62,941 nt of DNA from a virus. The position numbers and the translations under genes were made by a program. How positions within the stretch are numbered: position 1 is the stretch's first letter; each line of letters begins with the position of its first letter. The DNA is taken from positions 1-62,941 of the IMG/VR virus record IMGVR_UViG_3300030098_002385. One strand, 5' to 3'. The notes under the pieces are model-generated. The model saw only the letters and a list, made by a program, of their open reading frames with translations. It searched no databases and was not told the origin of the DNA. This document shows positions 22,210-28,723 of the stretch, piece after piece.

Positions 22210-22289
22210 AATAATTATTTTTTTAGTTAAACAAAGGCAAAGCAGAACCAAAAAACAAAATAACAATAATTGGAAAATTACCGCGCATA

Positions 22290-22300
22290 ATGATAGTGAA
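22290..22300 (-). promoter_or_regulatory. TTCACTATCAT early motif, copy B (leftward)
   Basis: Exact 11-base match on the minus strand, followed by TATGCGCGG. It is 80 bases before the ATG at 22209. Just upstream on the same strand are small hairpins (GTTCC/GGAAC near 22364 and ACGGC/GCCGT near 22315) and a related TTCACTACATTA string. Confidence 0.5.
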
Positions 22301-22387
22301 TTCTTTGGGACGGCAATAATTTAGCCGTAATGTAGTGAAGGATAAATACATAAATCGTTCCGTAAGGAACAACCTTGTTGAAATAAA

Positions 22388-22405
22388 GGGAGACAAGTGT
22401 CCCCC
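22388..22405 (-). terminator. Hairpin terminator after 22422-22991
   Basis: The minus strand reads GGGGGACA then CT then TGTCTCCC, a stem with one G-U pair, followed by TTTATTTC. It begins 16 bases after the stop of the 22422 gene and fits a simple intrinsic terminator. The real loop is probably four or more bases, opening the inner A-U pair. Confidence 0.6.
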
Positions 22406-22421
22406 AATATTCAATATGTAA

Positions 22422-22991
22422 TTACTCTGGCAAAGCGTCTGTGCTAGTAGTAGCTGTGACAATCTTTTCGTTGTAATACTTAGTATCTACGAAGTTGATT
22501 TGTCCATTGTTACGCTTGTATTGAGCAAATTGTATAGGCACGCCACTGGCAATAGATTCCCAGAAGTTACTAGGAGTATAGCCGTTGGTTTTGATAATGC
22601 TGTATAGAGCCTTTGATTTGTCAAGAGGACTACCATCTTTGTGAGCATTAATCATTTCTTTGACCAAGTCATCAGATGTAGTGTTACGGAATATCATAGT
22701 ATAATATACCATTCTGTTATCATCTTTTGTAGTTGATGCAAAGTTCATTGCAAAGCATGGTAGTTTAGTATCAGTCCATTCGTTGTTGATTAATTTTCTG
22801 TTGACCAGAATAATATTAGCAGCGTCAAAGGATTGAGCAGGTGAACCATCTTTCATATGAAACCTAAAAGTAGGCTTGACAGACACCAAAGAACCTTCTT
22901 TGATACCTGGCGTTCTGTCTAAGTAATTGATTTGTAAGTTGTCGCTTACACCTTTAGTTTTTTCAGTAAGCGAAGTTAATAGTGTTGACAT
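22422..22991 (-). CDS. Early protein of unknown function
   Basis: 189 aa, beta-rich, with Val-Lys-Pro-Thr-Phe-Arg-Phe-His-Met-Lys-Asp-Gly and Arg-Met-Val-Tyr-Tyr-Thr-Met-Ile-Phe-Arg-Asn. It is soluble, with no signal peptide and no recognised motif. It is the largest unknown protein in the early block and is bounded by a terminator on its downstream side. It may bind DNA or a host factor, but nothing in the sequence decides this. Confidence 0.65.
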   Translation of the reverse strand: MSTLLTSLTEKTKGVSDNLQINYLDRTPGIKEGSLVSVKPTFRFHMKDGSPAQSFDAANIILVNRKLINNEWTDTKLPCFAMNFASTTKDDNRMVYYTMIFRNTTSDDLVKEMINAHKDGSPLDKSKALYSIIKTNGYTPSNFWESIASGVPIQFAQYKRNNGQINFVDTKYYNEKIVTATTSTDALPE

Positions 22992-23036
22992 AATATTTAC
23001 ATTTAATAATAATACTCGTTACAGGTGAGTACAAAC

Positions 23037-23153
23037 CTATTTGTATAAACCATTTTTAGTTTTACCATTGCTACCCCAACAAGCGTTCATATTAGATGAA
23101 GCACAAGATGTGAGCAATAGAGCACATAGTAATAGTAGTAATAACTTTTTCAT
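23037..23153 (-). CDS. Tiny lipoprotein, 38 aa
   Basis: ATG at 23153 gives Met-Lys-Lys-Leu-Leu-Leu-Leu-Leu-Leu-Cys-Ala-Leu-Leu-Leu-Thr-Ser-Cys, a textbook lipoprotein signal, followed by a 21-residue mature part with Ala-Cys-Trp-Gly-Ser-Asn-Gly-Lys. It is coupled to the 29-aa gene upstream by an ATGA overlap. Small phage lipoproteins often block superinfection or antagonise envelope sensors; this is inference. Confidence 0.68.
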   Translation of the reverse strand: MKKLLLLLLCALLLTSCASSNMNACWGSNGKTKNGLYK

Positions 23154-23239
23154 TTTTTTGTTTTTTTTACAGGATACTTGACATAACCATAGTCACGCAG
23201 TTGTTGTATTTCGTATTCTGTATACAGTGATTTGTCCAT
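23150..23239 (-). CDS. 29-aa early peptide
   Basis: ATG at 23239 encodes Met-Asp-Lys-Ser-Leu-Tyr-Thr-Glu-Tyr-Glu and ends with a basic Pro-Val-Lys-Lys-Thr-Lys-Lys. Its TGA overlaps the lipoprotein start. Copy C of the early motif lies 28 bases upstream. It is probably a leader or regulator peptide, or a small host-targeting protein. Confidence 0.5.
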   Translation of the reverse strand: MDKSLYTEYEIQQLRDYGYVKYPVKKTKK

Positions 23240-23267
23240 AGTATAATAATTTGGCACTATACTTGAG

Positions 23268-23278
23268 GTGATAGTGAT
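23268..23278 (-). promoter_or_regulatory. Early motif, degenerate copy C (leftward)
   Basis: The minus strand reads ATCACTATCAC, 9 of 11 bases identical to TTCACTATCAT. It is 28 bases before the 29-aa peptide gene. The core CACTATCA is fully kept. Confidence 0.4.
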
Positions 23279-23295
23279 TAACCTTAGATTATAGT

Positions 23296-23304
23296 TTATC
23301 CACA
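23296..23304 (+). other. DnaA box (TTATCCACA)
   Basis: A perfect match to the strong bacterial DnaA box in a non-coding gap. A related near-match, TGTGAATAT, is at 23701-23709. With the phage's DnaA-domain-IV-like protein and DnaB, this supports an origin in or near 23240-23960. Confidence 0.5.
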
Positions 23305-23346
23305 TCTCGGTGTCTTCAGTTGTTATTTAGGCTACTGACCAATCCT

Positions 23347-23487
23347 TTAGATAATATGTGTTACAGCATAACCAACACAACCAATGATGAATGTGAGGAA
23401 TAATACTGATAGCAATAATATTGTAACATATTTACTTGTGATGGCGTCAAGGAACTTACCTGACAACCTTTCTAGTTTTTGTAGCAT
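23347..23487 (-). CDS. Small membrane protein
   Basis: 46 aa from the Met at 23487; a longer start at 23541 adds 18 hydrophobic residues. The C-terminal half is a clear membrane helix (Leu-Leu-Leu-Ser-Val-Leu-Phe-Leu-Thr-Phe-Ile-Ile-Gly-Cys-Val-Gly). It overlaps the next small frame. It is likely an early membrane-acting peptide. Confidence 0.5.
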   Translation of the reverse strand: MLQKLERLSGKFLDAITSKYVTILLLSVLFLTFIIGCVGYAVTHII

Positions 23488-23554
23488 AGCAAAAGATTTT
23501 AATAATACGATATAAAATAACAAAACATACATAACACCCAAATAGTATACGCAT
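23456..23554 (-). CDS. Possible 32-aa membrane peptide
   Basis: The frame from ATG 23554 encodes a Cys/Phe/Ile-rich helix and a basic end (Thr-Lys-Thr-Arg-Lys-Val-Val-Arg). It overlaps the gene at 23347 by 32 bases. It could be a real peptide or an artefact of the longer start of the other frame. Confidence 0.3.
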   Translation of the reverse strand: MRILFGCYVCFVILYRIIKIFCYATKTRKVVR

Positions 23555-23757
23555 AGATATTACACACAAACGACACTTGACAATGTCAAAAATATTTCGT
23601 AACTTGGGCGGGAGTGGGACAACAAGTACATATAAACCACGCAAATCACCTAAACAATATACAATACAATATACACTACGAAACTACACTAGACACACAT
23701 TGTGAATATAGTGGAATAATGTGGTTCGTTAGAACGCAGATATACTTATCTACATAG

Positions 23758-23768
23758 ATGATAGTGAA
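23758..23768 (-). promoter_or_regulatory. TTCACTATCAT early motif, copy D (leftward)
   Basis: Exact 11-base match on the minus strand, followed by CTATGTAG. It lies 203-270 bases before the small membrane-protein genes at 23554/23487. It is the copy nearest to the transcription divergence. Confidence 0.5.
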
Positions 23769-23948
23769 CATCCTAGTTAGTTAATACAATATATAATAAC
23801 AATATTAACAATCCTTTTTACAGAGCTGTGAAGTATTTTGTTTTTAGTGTACGGTAGCTCGAAGAATGAGAGAGGGTGGGGCTATAACAGTATAAAGGTC
23901 CATACAACCGTTTGTATATTAAAAAAAAATATAAAAAAAATTTTTTCG

Positions 23949-23956
23949 TAGTTTTG
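23949..23956 (+). promoter_or_regulatory. TAnnTTTG box four bases before ATG (first late gene)
   Basis: TAGTTTTG, then TAGA, then the ATG at 23961. It follows a long A/T tract. Rightward transcription of the structural genes probably starts here, with an mRNA that has essentially no leader. Confidence 0.55.
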
Positions 23957-23960
23957 TAGA

Positions 23961-24311
23961 ATGGAAAAATATGTATATTTCAGAACTGTATCTGACGTGG
24001 CTGATGATGATGACCAAACCTCTTCTTGTTTATTTCCTTTAAGTAGTTTTATGGGTGGTTATACTGTAACCGCAAATTTGGTAGTATTACATTTTAAATG
24101 TATGCACGACTTTAGAACAAATTCTGCTTCTAGTAGGGATAATGTGGTATTAACTACAACAAGTGGTTCAGCTGGCTCTGTGTTTGAATCTATTATGAAA
24201 GAGTTTTCTACAGGTGAAAATTATTTTATAGAGATAGCAGATGATGTAAGTGGTAAATATACTACATCAGGAATTAGTAATGTTTTATCAATAACTGTTC
24301 AAATAGTTTAA
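23961..24311 (+). CDS. Small beta-domain virion-type protein, family member 1
   Basis: 116 aa. Met-Glu-Lys-Tyr-Val-Tyr-Phe opens a domain shared with 24311, 25590 and the C-half of 25889: a Leu-(Phe/Pro)-Leu-x-x-Phe-x-Gly turn, a Leu-x-Phe strand, then Val-x-x-(Ile/Leu)-x-Lys-(Glu/Leu)-Phe-Ser and a final Ile-Ser-x-Val strand. No enzyme motif. It is probably a repeatedly duplicated head or tail decoration domain. The stop overlaps the next ATG by one base. Confidence 0.68.
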   Translation: MEKYVYFRTVSDVADDDDQTSSCLFPLSSFMGGYTVTANLVVLHFKCMHDFRTNSASSRDNVVLTTTSGSAGSVFESIMKEFSTGENYFIEIADDVSGKYTTSGISNVLSITVQIV

Positions 24312-25051
24312 TGGAAAAATATATAAAATTAAATAAAAGCTCTACAGATTCTCAAACAGAAGGTTATTTAATATTACCATTAAATAATTTTACTGGTTCA
24401 AATCCCTCTGCTGATAATAAGTTATTGTTGTATTTTGTACCTATGGCAATAAATACAAGAAATTCTGGTGTAGACAATTTTGAGGTAGAGCTTACTATTA
24501 CCAACAACAAACACAAAGAAGTATTAGAAGATTTAACAAAAGAATTTGCTACAGGTGAGGAGATATATATAGATTTTGATAATGAAACATCTACATTTCC
24601 ATCGTCAGACATATCAGCTGTAGACTGGACTTTTAGTCTAAAATGTGTTTATGATAATGGTTGGCATGGTAGTATACAAAAAATAAAAATACTACCAAGA
24701 GATTTTATAGCAGATGATGTGGGTAGGCCTGTAATGATAGATGATACAGGTAGTGACAGGTGGGTGGAGTCTTTTTCAACCTCTCCACTATATGCCTCTG
24801 TACCTATACCATTTGGATTTAAAGCCACTGGTGTTACAATATATGGTAGCGCAACATCTGCTGTTACAGTATATGAGGCAGATATAGACAGTAAAACAGT
24901 TACAAGTAAAGGTACAGGAAATATAGGCACAACAATAAGTATTACAGAGGTCACTGCAGATATCACAAATTATTTATTAATAGAATTAGCACAGGCAAAT
25001 GGAGAGGAAGTATACGGAGGAGTTGTAACTATAGCCGCAGTATATGCTTAG
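24311..25051 (+). CDS. Two-domain virion-type protein: family domain plus marine-phage C-terminal domain
   Basis: 246 aa. Residues about 1-112 are the same domain as the previous gene. Residues about 130-246 form a second domain with Gly-Arg-Pro-Val-Met-Ile-Asp-Asp, Ile-Pro-x-Gly-Phe-Lys-Ala-Thr, Ile-Tyr-Gly-Ser and Gly-Thr-Gly-Asn-Ile-Gly-Thr, a pattern I have seen in many marine phages next to structural genes. The role is unknown but is likely structural. Confidence 0.72.
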   Translation: MEKYIKLNKSSTDSQTEGYLILPLNNFTGSNPSADNKLLLYFVPMAINTRNSGVDNFEVELTITNNKHKEVLEDLTKEFATGEEIYIDFDNETSTFPSSDISAVDWTFSLKCVYDNGWHGSIQKIKILPRDFIADDVGRPVMIDDTGSDRWVESFSTSPLYASVPIPFGFKATGVTIYGSATSAVTVYEADIDSKTVTSKGTGNIGTTISITEVTADITNYLLIELAQANGEEVYGGVVTIAAVYA

Positions 25052-25135
25052 TGGGTGGTATAAAAAAATTTTAAAACGCTTGCGCGTTTGGATAAAGAAA
25101 CACATTATAGATGACGCGCCGACAAATTTAGATAT

Positions 25136-25495
25136 ATGAAACTAGATAAATACAATTATAACGTAGAAATAAGTCGTGTGGTAGATGGCGACACAGTAGA
25201 TGTAATGATAGACTTGGGCTTTGACACGCATATTAAAAGACGTGTTCGTATGCACGGAATTAATGCGCCAGAGTCTAGAACAAGAGATTTAGAAGAAAAA
25301 AAGAAAGGTTTGGCTACAAAAGAAAGATTAAAAGAAATACTTGCTAGCGATAAGATTATTATGAAGTCTCACGGAAAAGGTAAGTTTGGTAGAGTGTTAG
25401 GTGAGTTATTTGTAGAAAAAGACCAAGAAATAAGTGTAAATCAAATATTAGTTAGAGAGGGGCATGCGGTAGAATATTTTGGCGGAAAACGTTAA
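25136..25495 (+). CDS. Staphylococcal-nuclease-like thermonuclease
   Basis: 119 aa. Asp-Gly-Asp-Thr at 17-20, Arg 38 with Asn-Ala-Pro-Glu (Glu 46), and Gly-Arg with Arg 86 match the SNase Ca2+ site and the two catalytic arginines plus the glutamate. The usual Asp 40 position is Asn 43. It has no signal peptide, so it acts in the cell or virion, perhaps degrading host nucleic acid. Standing alone among structural genes, it is bounded by a strong terminator downstream. Confidence 0.85.
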   Translation: MKLDKYNYNVEISRVVDGDTVDVMIDLGFDTHIKRRVRMHGINAPESRTRDLEEKKKGLATKERLKEILASDKIIMKSHGKGKFGRVLGELFVEKDQEISVNQILVREGHAVEYFGGKR

Positions 25496-25546
25496 AATTA
25501 TAATTCGTATATTTATAGTTCTTTTCTAATTCAGTTTTCATGGTTG

Positions 25547-25575
25547 GGAGGTCTATATGGCCTCCTATTTTTTTT
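25547..25575 (+). terminator. Strong intrinsic terminator after the nuclease gene
   Basis: GGAGGTC (25547-25553) pairs with GGCCTCC (25559-25565), with one G-U pair and a TATAT loop, followed by TATTTTTTTT. It separates the nuclease from the gene at 25590. Confidence 0.75.
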
Positions 25576-25577
25576 AT

Positions 25578-25585
25578 TATATTTG
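25578..25585 (+). promoter_or_regulatory. TAnnTTTG box four bases before ATG
   Basis: TATATTTG, then TAAA, then the ATG at 25590. It directly follows the terminator U-run, so the 25590 gene is a new transcription unit with a likely leaderless message. Confidence 0.55.
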
Positions 25586-25589
25586 TAAA

Positions 25590-25892
25590 ATGGAAAGATA
25601 TGTCTTTTTTCAGAATTCCGCTTCAGATTATATGCTGTTACCAGTTAGTAGTTTTGTGGGAGGGAAGTATTCTTCAAGTACACTTATAAATTTGTATTTT
25701 GAGAAAGCTCCTTTTTCTTATAAAGTCCCCCTAACAGTTGGCACATATAAGGGAGATGAGGTATTAAAAACAATAGGAAAGTTATTTAGTAGCTCTGTAG
25801 ACCCTATTATTGTATTTTCTGACACAGAAGAAAGGTTTGATGTTAATAATGTAACAGCTGTAGGAACTTTTAGTAAAATTGTTGTTAAATGA
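25590..25892 (+). CDS. Small beta-domain virion-type protein, family member 3
   Basis: 100 aa from ATG 25590; a longer frame would start inside the terminator and is rejected. Met-Glu-Arg-Tyr-Val-Phe-Phe, Leu-Leu-Pro-Val-Ser-Ser-Phe-Val-Gly-Gly and Glu-Val-Leu-Lys-Thr-Ile-Gly-Lys-Leu-Phe place it in the 23961/24311 family. It overlaps the next gene by four bases. Confidence 0.68.
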   Translation: MERYVFFQNSASDYMLLPVSSFVGGKYSSSTLINLYFEKAPFSYKVPLTVGTYKGDEVLKTIGKLFSSSVDPIIVFSDTEERFDVNNVTAVGTFSKIVVK

Positions 25893-26533
25893 AAAATTAT
25901 AATGCTATTTTTGTTTGTTACGAATCTATTAATATAGGTTTTATTAATCCATTTTCTACACCTAATACTCCAAATTTAGATAACACTAATTTCACTGAAA
26001 GGCCTTCTTATGTAGATTTTTCTACATTAAAATTAAAAAGAGGTGACCAAATATATTATAACAAAAAATTAAGAGATAGTGTAACTGGAGAAAAGCAAAA
26101 ACAAACTACACCAACTGTTATAGGTATTGTTAATGGAGAGCCAACAGCTTCTAGAATTGTTTTAGGCGCTAATGTCGGTCAAGATGTATATGATGATTTT
26201 TTAAATGGTGGAATAAAAGTTTACGCTGTAAGAAGAAAAAGTACAAGTGGCAGAAAAATATATTCTTATCCAATTAAAAATTATATAGGAGCTTGTGATT
26301 ACACAAGTTCTATAATATCTTTATTTTTTGAAAGAACAGCAGGTAAGATAGATGAGGTTAGATTAGATGTTCCTAAAGGAGGTGCTTATCAAGCTATTAT
26401 AGCTGTAAATAAAGCTTTTTATTCGGAAAGTAAGGGTGATATAATTTTTGATAATTCTGGTAGTACAACAGAAAGTAGTAAAATTGTATCAGTTAACAAA
26501 GTTATTTCAACTATAGCACAAAACAGAAATTAG
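25889..26533 (+). CDS. Virion-type protein with a C-terminal family domain
   Basis: 214 aa. The first 120 residues are a unique beta-rich region with Gly-Asp-Gln-Ile-Tyr-Tyr and Gly-Arg-Lys-Ile-Tyr-Ser. The rest, from Tyr-Pro-Ile-Lys-Asn-Tyr-Ile-Gly-Ala, then Ser-Leu-Phe-Phe-Glu and Ala-Ile-Ile-Ala-Val-Asn-Lys-Ala-Phe, is the fourth copy of the small beta-domain. It is coupled to the previous gene. A structural role is inferred. Confidence 0.65.
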   Translation: MKNYNAIFVCYESINIGFINPFSTPNTPNLDNTNFTERPSYVDFSTLKLKRGDQIYYNKKLRDSVTGEKQKQTTPTVIGIVNGEPTASRIVLGANVGQDVYDDFLNGGIKVYAVRRKSTSGRKIYSYPIKNYIGACDYTSSIISLFFERTAGKIDEVRLDVPKGGAYQAIIAVNKAFYSESKGDIIFDNSGSTTESSKIVSVNKVISTIAQNRN

Positions 26534-26551
26534 CATGTTATTAAAATTTCA

Positions 26552-26559
26552 TATCTTTG
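26552..26559 (+). promoter_or_regulatory. TAnnTTTG box four bases before ATG
   Basis: TATCTTTG, then AAGA, then the ATG at 26564, in a 30-base gap. This is the same spacing as at 4655, 23961 and 25590. Confidence 0.5.
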
Positions 26560-26563
26560 AAGA

Positions 26564-26857
26564 ATGTTAGAGCAAAAAACCAAATACGGTCGTATAAACA
26601 AATCTTTTAAAGGTGATTTATACCACGAAACTTTTTTTAAAAACTTTGAATCTATTCCAAAAAAAGAGGAAAAGATAGTAATGAATTTAATAGATAAAGG
26701 TTATAAAATAGAAGATAAAAAAATATTTTATGTAGGTGGAGGGCAATATCAGGGAGTAGAAACATTTTTAAATTACGACACAGGTGATTATGTTTCAGAA
26801 AAATACACTTATATAGAGCATGGGGTTTGGAAATTAAAATTTAAAATAAAAAAATAA
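26564..26857 (+). CDS. Hypothetical protein
   Basis: 97 aa, basic, with Gly-Gly-Gly-Gln-Tyr-Gln-Gly and several Tyr/Phe strands. It has no known motif and no signal peptide. It overlaps the next ATG by one base. The genomic position suggests a virion component or assembly factor. Confidence 0.6.
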   Translation: MLEQKTKYGRINKSFKGDLYHETFFKNFESIPKKEEKIVMNLIDKGYKIEDKKIFYVGGGQYQGVETFLNYDTGDYVSEKYTYIEHGVWKLKFKIKK

Positions 26858-27342
26858 TGGCTACATTAAGAGTTACACACACAGAAGACATTGTCCTAGA
26901 GGGAAGACAACAAGGAACTACTAGAACAATGAGATACGATAATATTACAGATATTTTTTCTAGAGTTATATCATTTGCCCAAGGAAGCAATATGGTTCTT
27001 TATGCTACAGTATCAACTCACGCAGAAATGGTTGCTGGTTATGTTTTAGATGATGGTTCTGTTAAATATGTTCGAATAACAAGTTTAGGTAACGAACCTG
27101 TTGTTATACAAATTCTTGGAGAAGATGATGGGAGTGATGAAATGAATTTTGCTTATGAATTACAACCAGGTCAATCTTTTTATCTTTACAACCACCAGTT
27201 AGCTATGAGGGTAGATGACACTAATGATATTACAACGACAGAGTGTAGAACTAGCTTAGTTGATATAGACCAAGTAAAAGTGGTTTGCCCTAGAGGGACA
27301 GGTAAAGTAGAACTTTTTGCTGCAAGTACTGATTCTAAATAA
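26857..27342 (+). CDS. Beta-sandwich virion-type protein, first of a pair
   Basis: 161 aa. It shares its plan with the next gene: a Met-Ala-Thr-Leu-x-Val opening, an Asp-Ile-Thr segment, a Val-(Lys/Glu)-Tyr-(Val/Ile)-Arg-Ile-Thr strand, a Phe-x-Leu-x-x-Gly-x-Ser-Phe turn and a Lys-(Val/Leu)-Glu-Leu-Phe-(Ala/Val) end. The proteins at 1152-2082 have a similar build at greater distance. It is likely a capsid or tail surface protein. Confidence 0.7.
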   Translation: MATLRVTHTEDIVLEGRQQGTTRTMRYDNITDIFSRVISFAQGSNMVLYATVSTHAEMVAGYVLDDGSVKYVRITSLGNEPVVIQILGEDDGSDEMNFAYELQPGQSFYLYNHQLAMRVDDTNDITTTECRTSLVDIDQVKVVCPRGTGKVELFAASTDSK

Positions 27343-27350
27343 TATAAACT

Positions 27351-27824
27351 ATGGCTACATTAACAGTTCAAATAAAGGAAACTTTAAATTTAAATGGTAA
27401 AGAACAGGGTTCTGTAAACACTAAAACAATATCCGATATTACACAGTGTTTAAAAACTATTGTAGAAGTTCCAACTTCTGAAATAAACTTATTAACATTT
27501 GCATCTGCTGCAGCTGGAATAACAACTTTAGACCAAGATGATGTAGAGTATATTAGAATAACAAATTTAGATACTACTAATTATATTACAATAGGTATAG
27601 AAAAAGAAAGTTCAACTGCTTCTGTTGCTGCTTTTAGATTAGATGCTGGTAGAAGCTTTATAGTTGCAACACCAAATACAACAACAGAACACCCTCAATT
27701 CTTTACAAGTGATTCTGCTCATGACTCAAGTGCTACACAAATAGACATAGAGACTATAACTGCGCTTGCTAATACAGATACTTGTAAATTAGAATTGTTT
27801 GTAGCGTTGAACACAACAACATAG
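27351..27824 (+). CDS. Beta-sandwich virion-type protein, second of a pair
   Basis: 157 aa, paralogous to the upstream gene over its whole length (Asp-Val-Glu-Tyr-Ile-Arg-Ile-Thr-Asn-Leu-Asp strand, Ala-Gly-Arg-Ser-Phe turn, Cys-Lys-Leu-Glu-Leu-Phe-Val-Ala end). It is more Thr/Ser-rich and lacks enzymatic motifs. Proximity to the packaging genes supports a virion role. Confidence 0.7.
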   Translation: MATLTVQIKETLNLNGKEQGSVNTKTISDITQCLKTIVEVPTSEINLLTFASAAAGITTLDQDDVEYIRITNLDTTNYITIGIEKESSTASVAAFRLDAGRSFIVATPNTTTEHPQFFTSDSAHDSSATQIDIETITALANTDTCKLELFVALNTTT

Positions 27825-27825
27825 T

Positions 27826-28353
27826 ATGTATTTACTAAACATTGACAAGCGGGGGGAAATTATAGAAACAGACGATGGTTTGTATGCTATTGAAGAGTTT
27901 AGAGAGGTGGTAGAAGAATTTGGGTTGAAAGGAATATTATGGGTGGCTTTAGTATGTGATTATGATTCACCATACAGACACTTTGTAGAAAGAGAACAAG
28001 TAAAGTCAGTTAGTAAAGCTGTGTTTAATACCTATAATTGGAAAGGAATTAGAAATGAAAAAATTGCTAATGCAATTAAAAGGTATAAGGAGTTGCAGTT
28101 TGACCCATTAGATGCGCAGTTAATAGCATTTAATGAAAAGATAGATGAATATACTCAGTTAATGAAAAATGTAAAAATTAACGAGGATAATGCGGAAAGT
28201 ATGCAGAAAATAATGATAGGTGTAGAGAAAGTATTAAACACTAGACAAAAATTATTAGATGCTATAGAAAGAAGAGGAGAGCGTAAAAAAATAAAAGGAG
28301 AAGCAAAAATGAGTTATTTAGAACAACAAATGAACATAAAATCTAAAATATAA
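27826..28353 (+). CDS. Packaging-associated protein, possible small terminase
   Basis: 175 aa, largely helical, with a conserved-looking Cys-Asp-Tyr-Asp-Ser-Pro-Tyr-Arg segment at about residue 49 and a Lys/Glu-rich coiled coil in the C-half. It sits two genes upstream of the large terminase, where small terminases often lie. No helix-turn-helix is evident, so the small-terminase call is only by position. Confidence 0.5.
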   Translation: MYLLNIDKRGEIIETDDGLYAIEEFREVVEEFGLKGILWVALVCDYDSPYRHFVEREQVKSVSKAVFNTYNWKGIRNEKIANAIKRYKELQFDPLDAQLIAFNEKIDEYTQLMKNVKINEDNAESMQKIMIGVEKVLNTRQKLLDAIERRGERKKIKGEAKMSYLEQQMNIKSKI

Positions 28354-28357
28354 AGTT

Positions 28358-28711
28358 ATGGCAAAAGATGGCAAAAGGTCAACACCGCAATCAGTTGGAA
28401 CATTTAACGAAGCTTTTAAACAAGCAAGAGAATCAGGTGTTAAAACATTTATGTGGAAAGGTAAAAAATACAACACAAAAACATTAGATGAGGTAAAAAA
28501 TACATCAACTAAAAAAACAAAAACAGATACAGGCGCATCTGCTTATATGACACCTAAGTATAAAGCTGGTGGTAAATTAAAAGCAGTTCCTGCTGGAAAT
28601 AAAGGTCTTTCTAAGTTACCAACTAGCGTTAGAAACAAAATGGGTTACATGAAAAAAGGTGGTAAAATTGATATTAGGTATAAAGGGGGAGGAATTGTGC
28701 AGCATGATTAG
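28358..28711 (+). CDS. Basic protein with a C-terminal Gly-Gly-Ile-Val-Gln-His-Asp tail
   Basis: 117 aa. Thr-Phe-Asn-Glu-Ala-Phe-Lys-Gln-Ala-Arg then Gly-Val-Lys-Thr-Phe-Met-Trp-Lys-Gly-Lys-Lys-Tyr-Asn-Thr is a motif found at the start of several phage proteins. Three Gly-Gly units follow. The end, Gly-Gly-Gly-Ile-Val-Gln-His-Asp, matches that of the 8434 and 9130 proteins. It may be a minor virion protein. Confidence 0.68.
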   Translation: MAKDGKRSTPQSVGTFNEAFKQARESGVKTFMWKGKKYNTKTLDEVKNTSTKKTKTDTGASAYMTPKYKAGGKLKAVPAGNKGLSKLPTSVRNKMGYMKKGGKIDIRYKGGGIVQHD

Positions 28712-28723
28712 ATAAAGACATGA

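Larger units (their letters stand above)
23555..23960. promoter_or_regulatory. Divergent control region, candidate origin
   Basis: Four hundred bases without a convincing gene separate leftward early genes from rightward late genes. It contains the exact early motif at 23758-23768, an ATACAA/TTGTAT hairpin at 23902-23917, a 30-base run of A and T at 23917-23946 that would melt easily, and a TAGTTTTG box at 23949. Near the left side is a DnaA-box-like TGTGAATAT. These features suit both promoter and origin. Confidence 0.5.

Noticed and set aside
22210-22462. Leftward frame of 79 aa over the leader of the 21988 gene
   Set aside because: It covers a terminator hairpin, the early motif and small hairpins, and its protein has no gene-like composition.
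24364-24966. Antisense genes opposite the 24311 gene
   Set aside because: They are shadows of a well-supported rightward gene, with no promoter or conserved motif.
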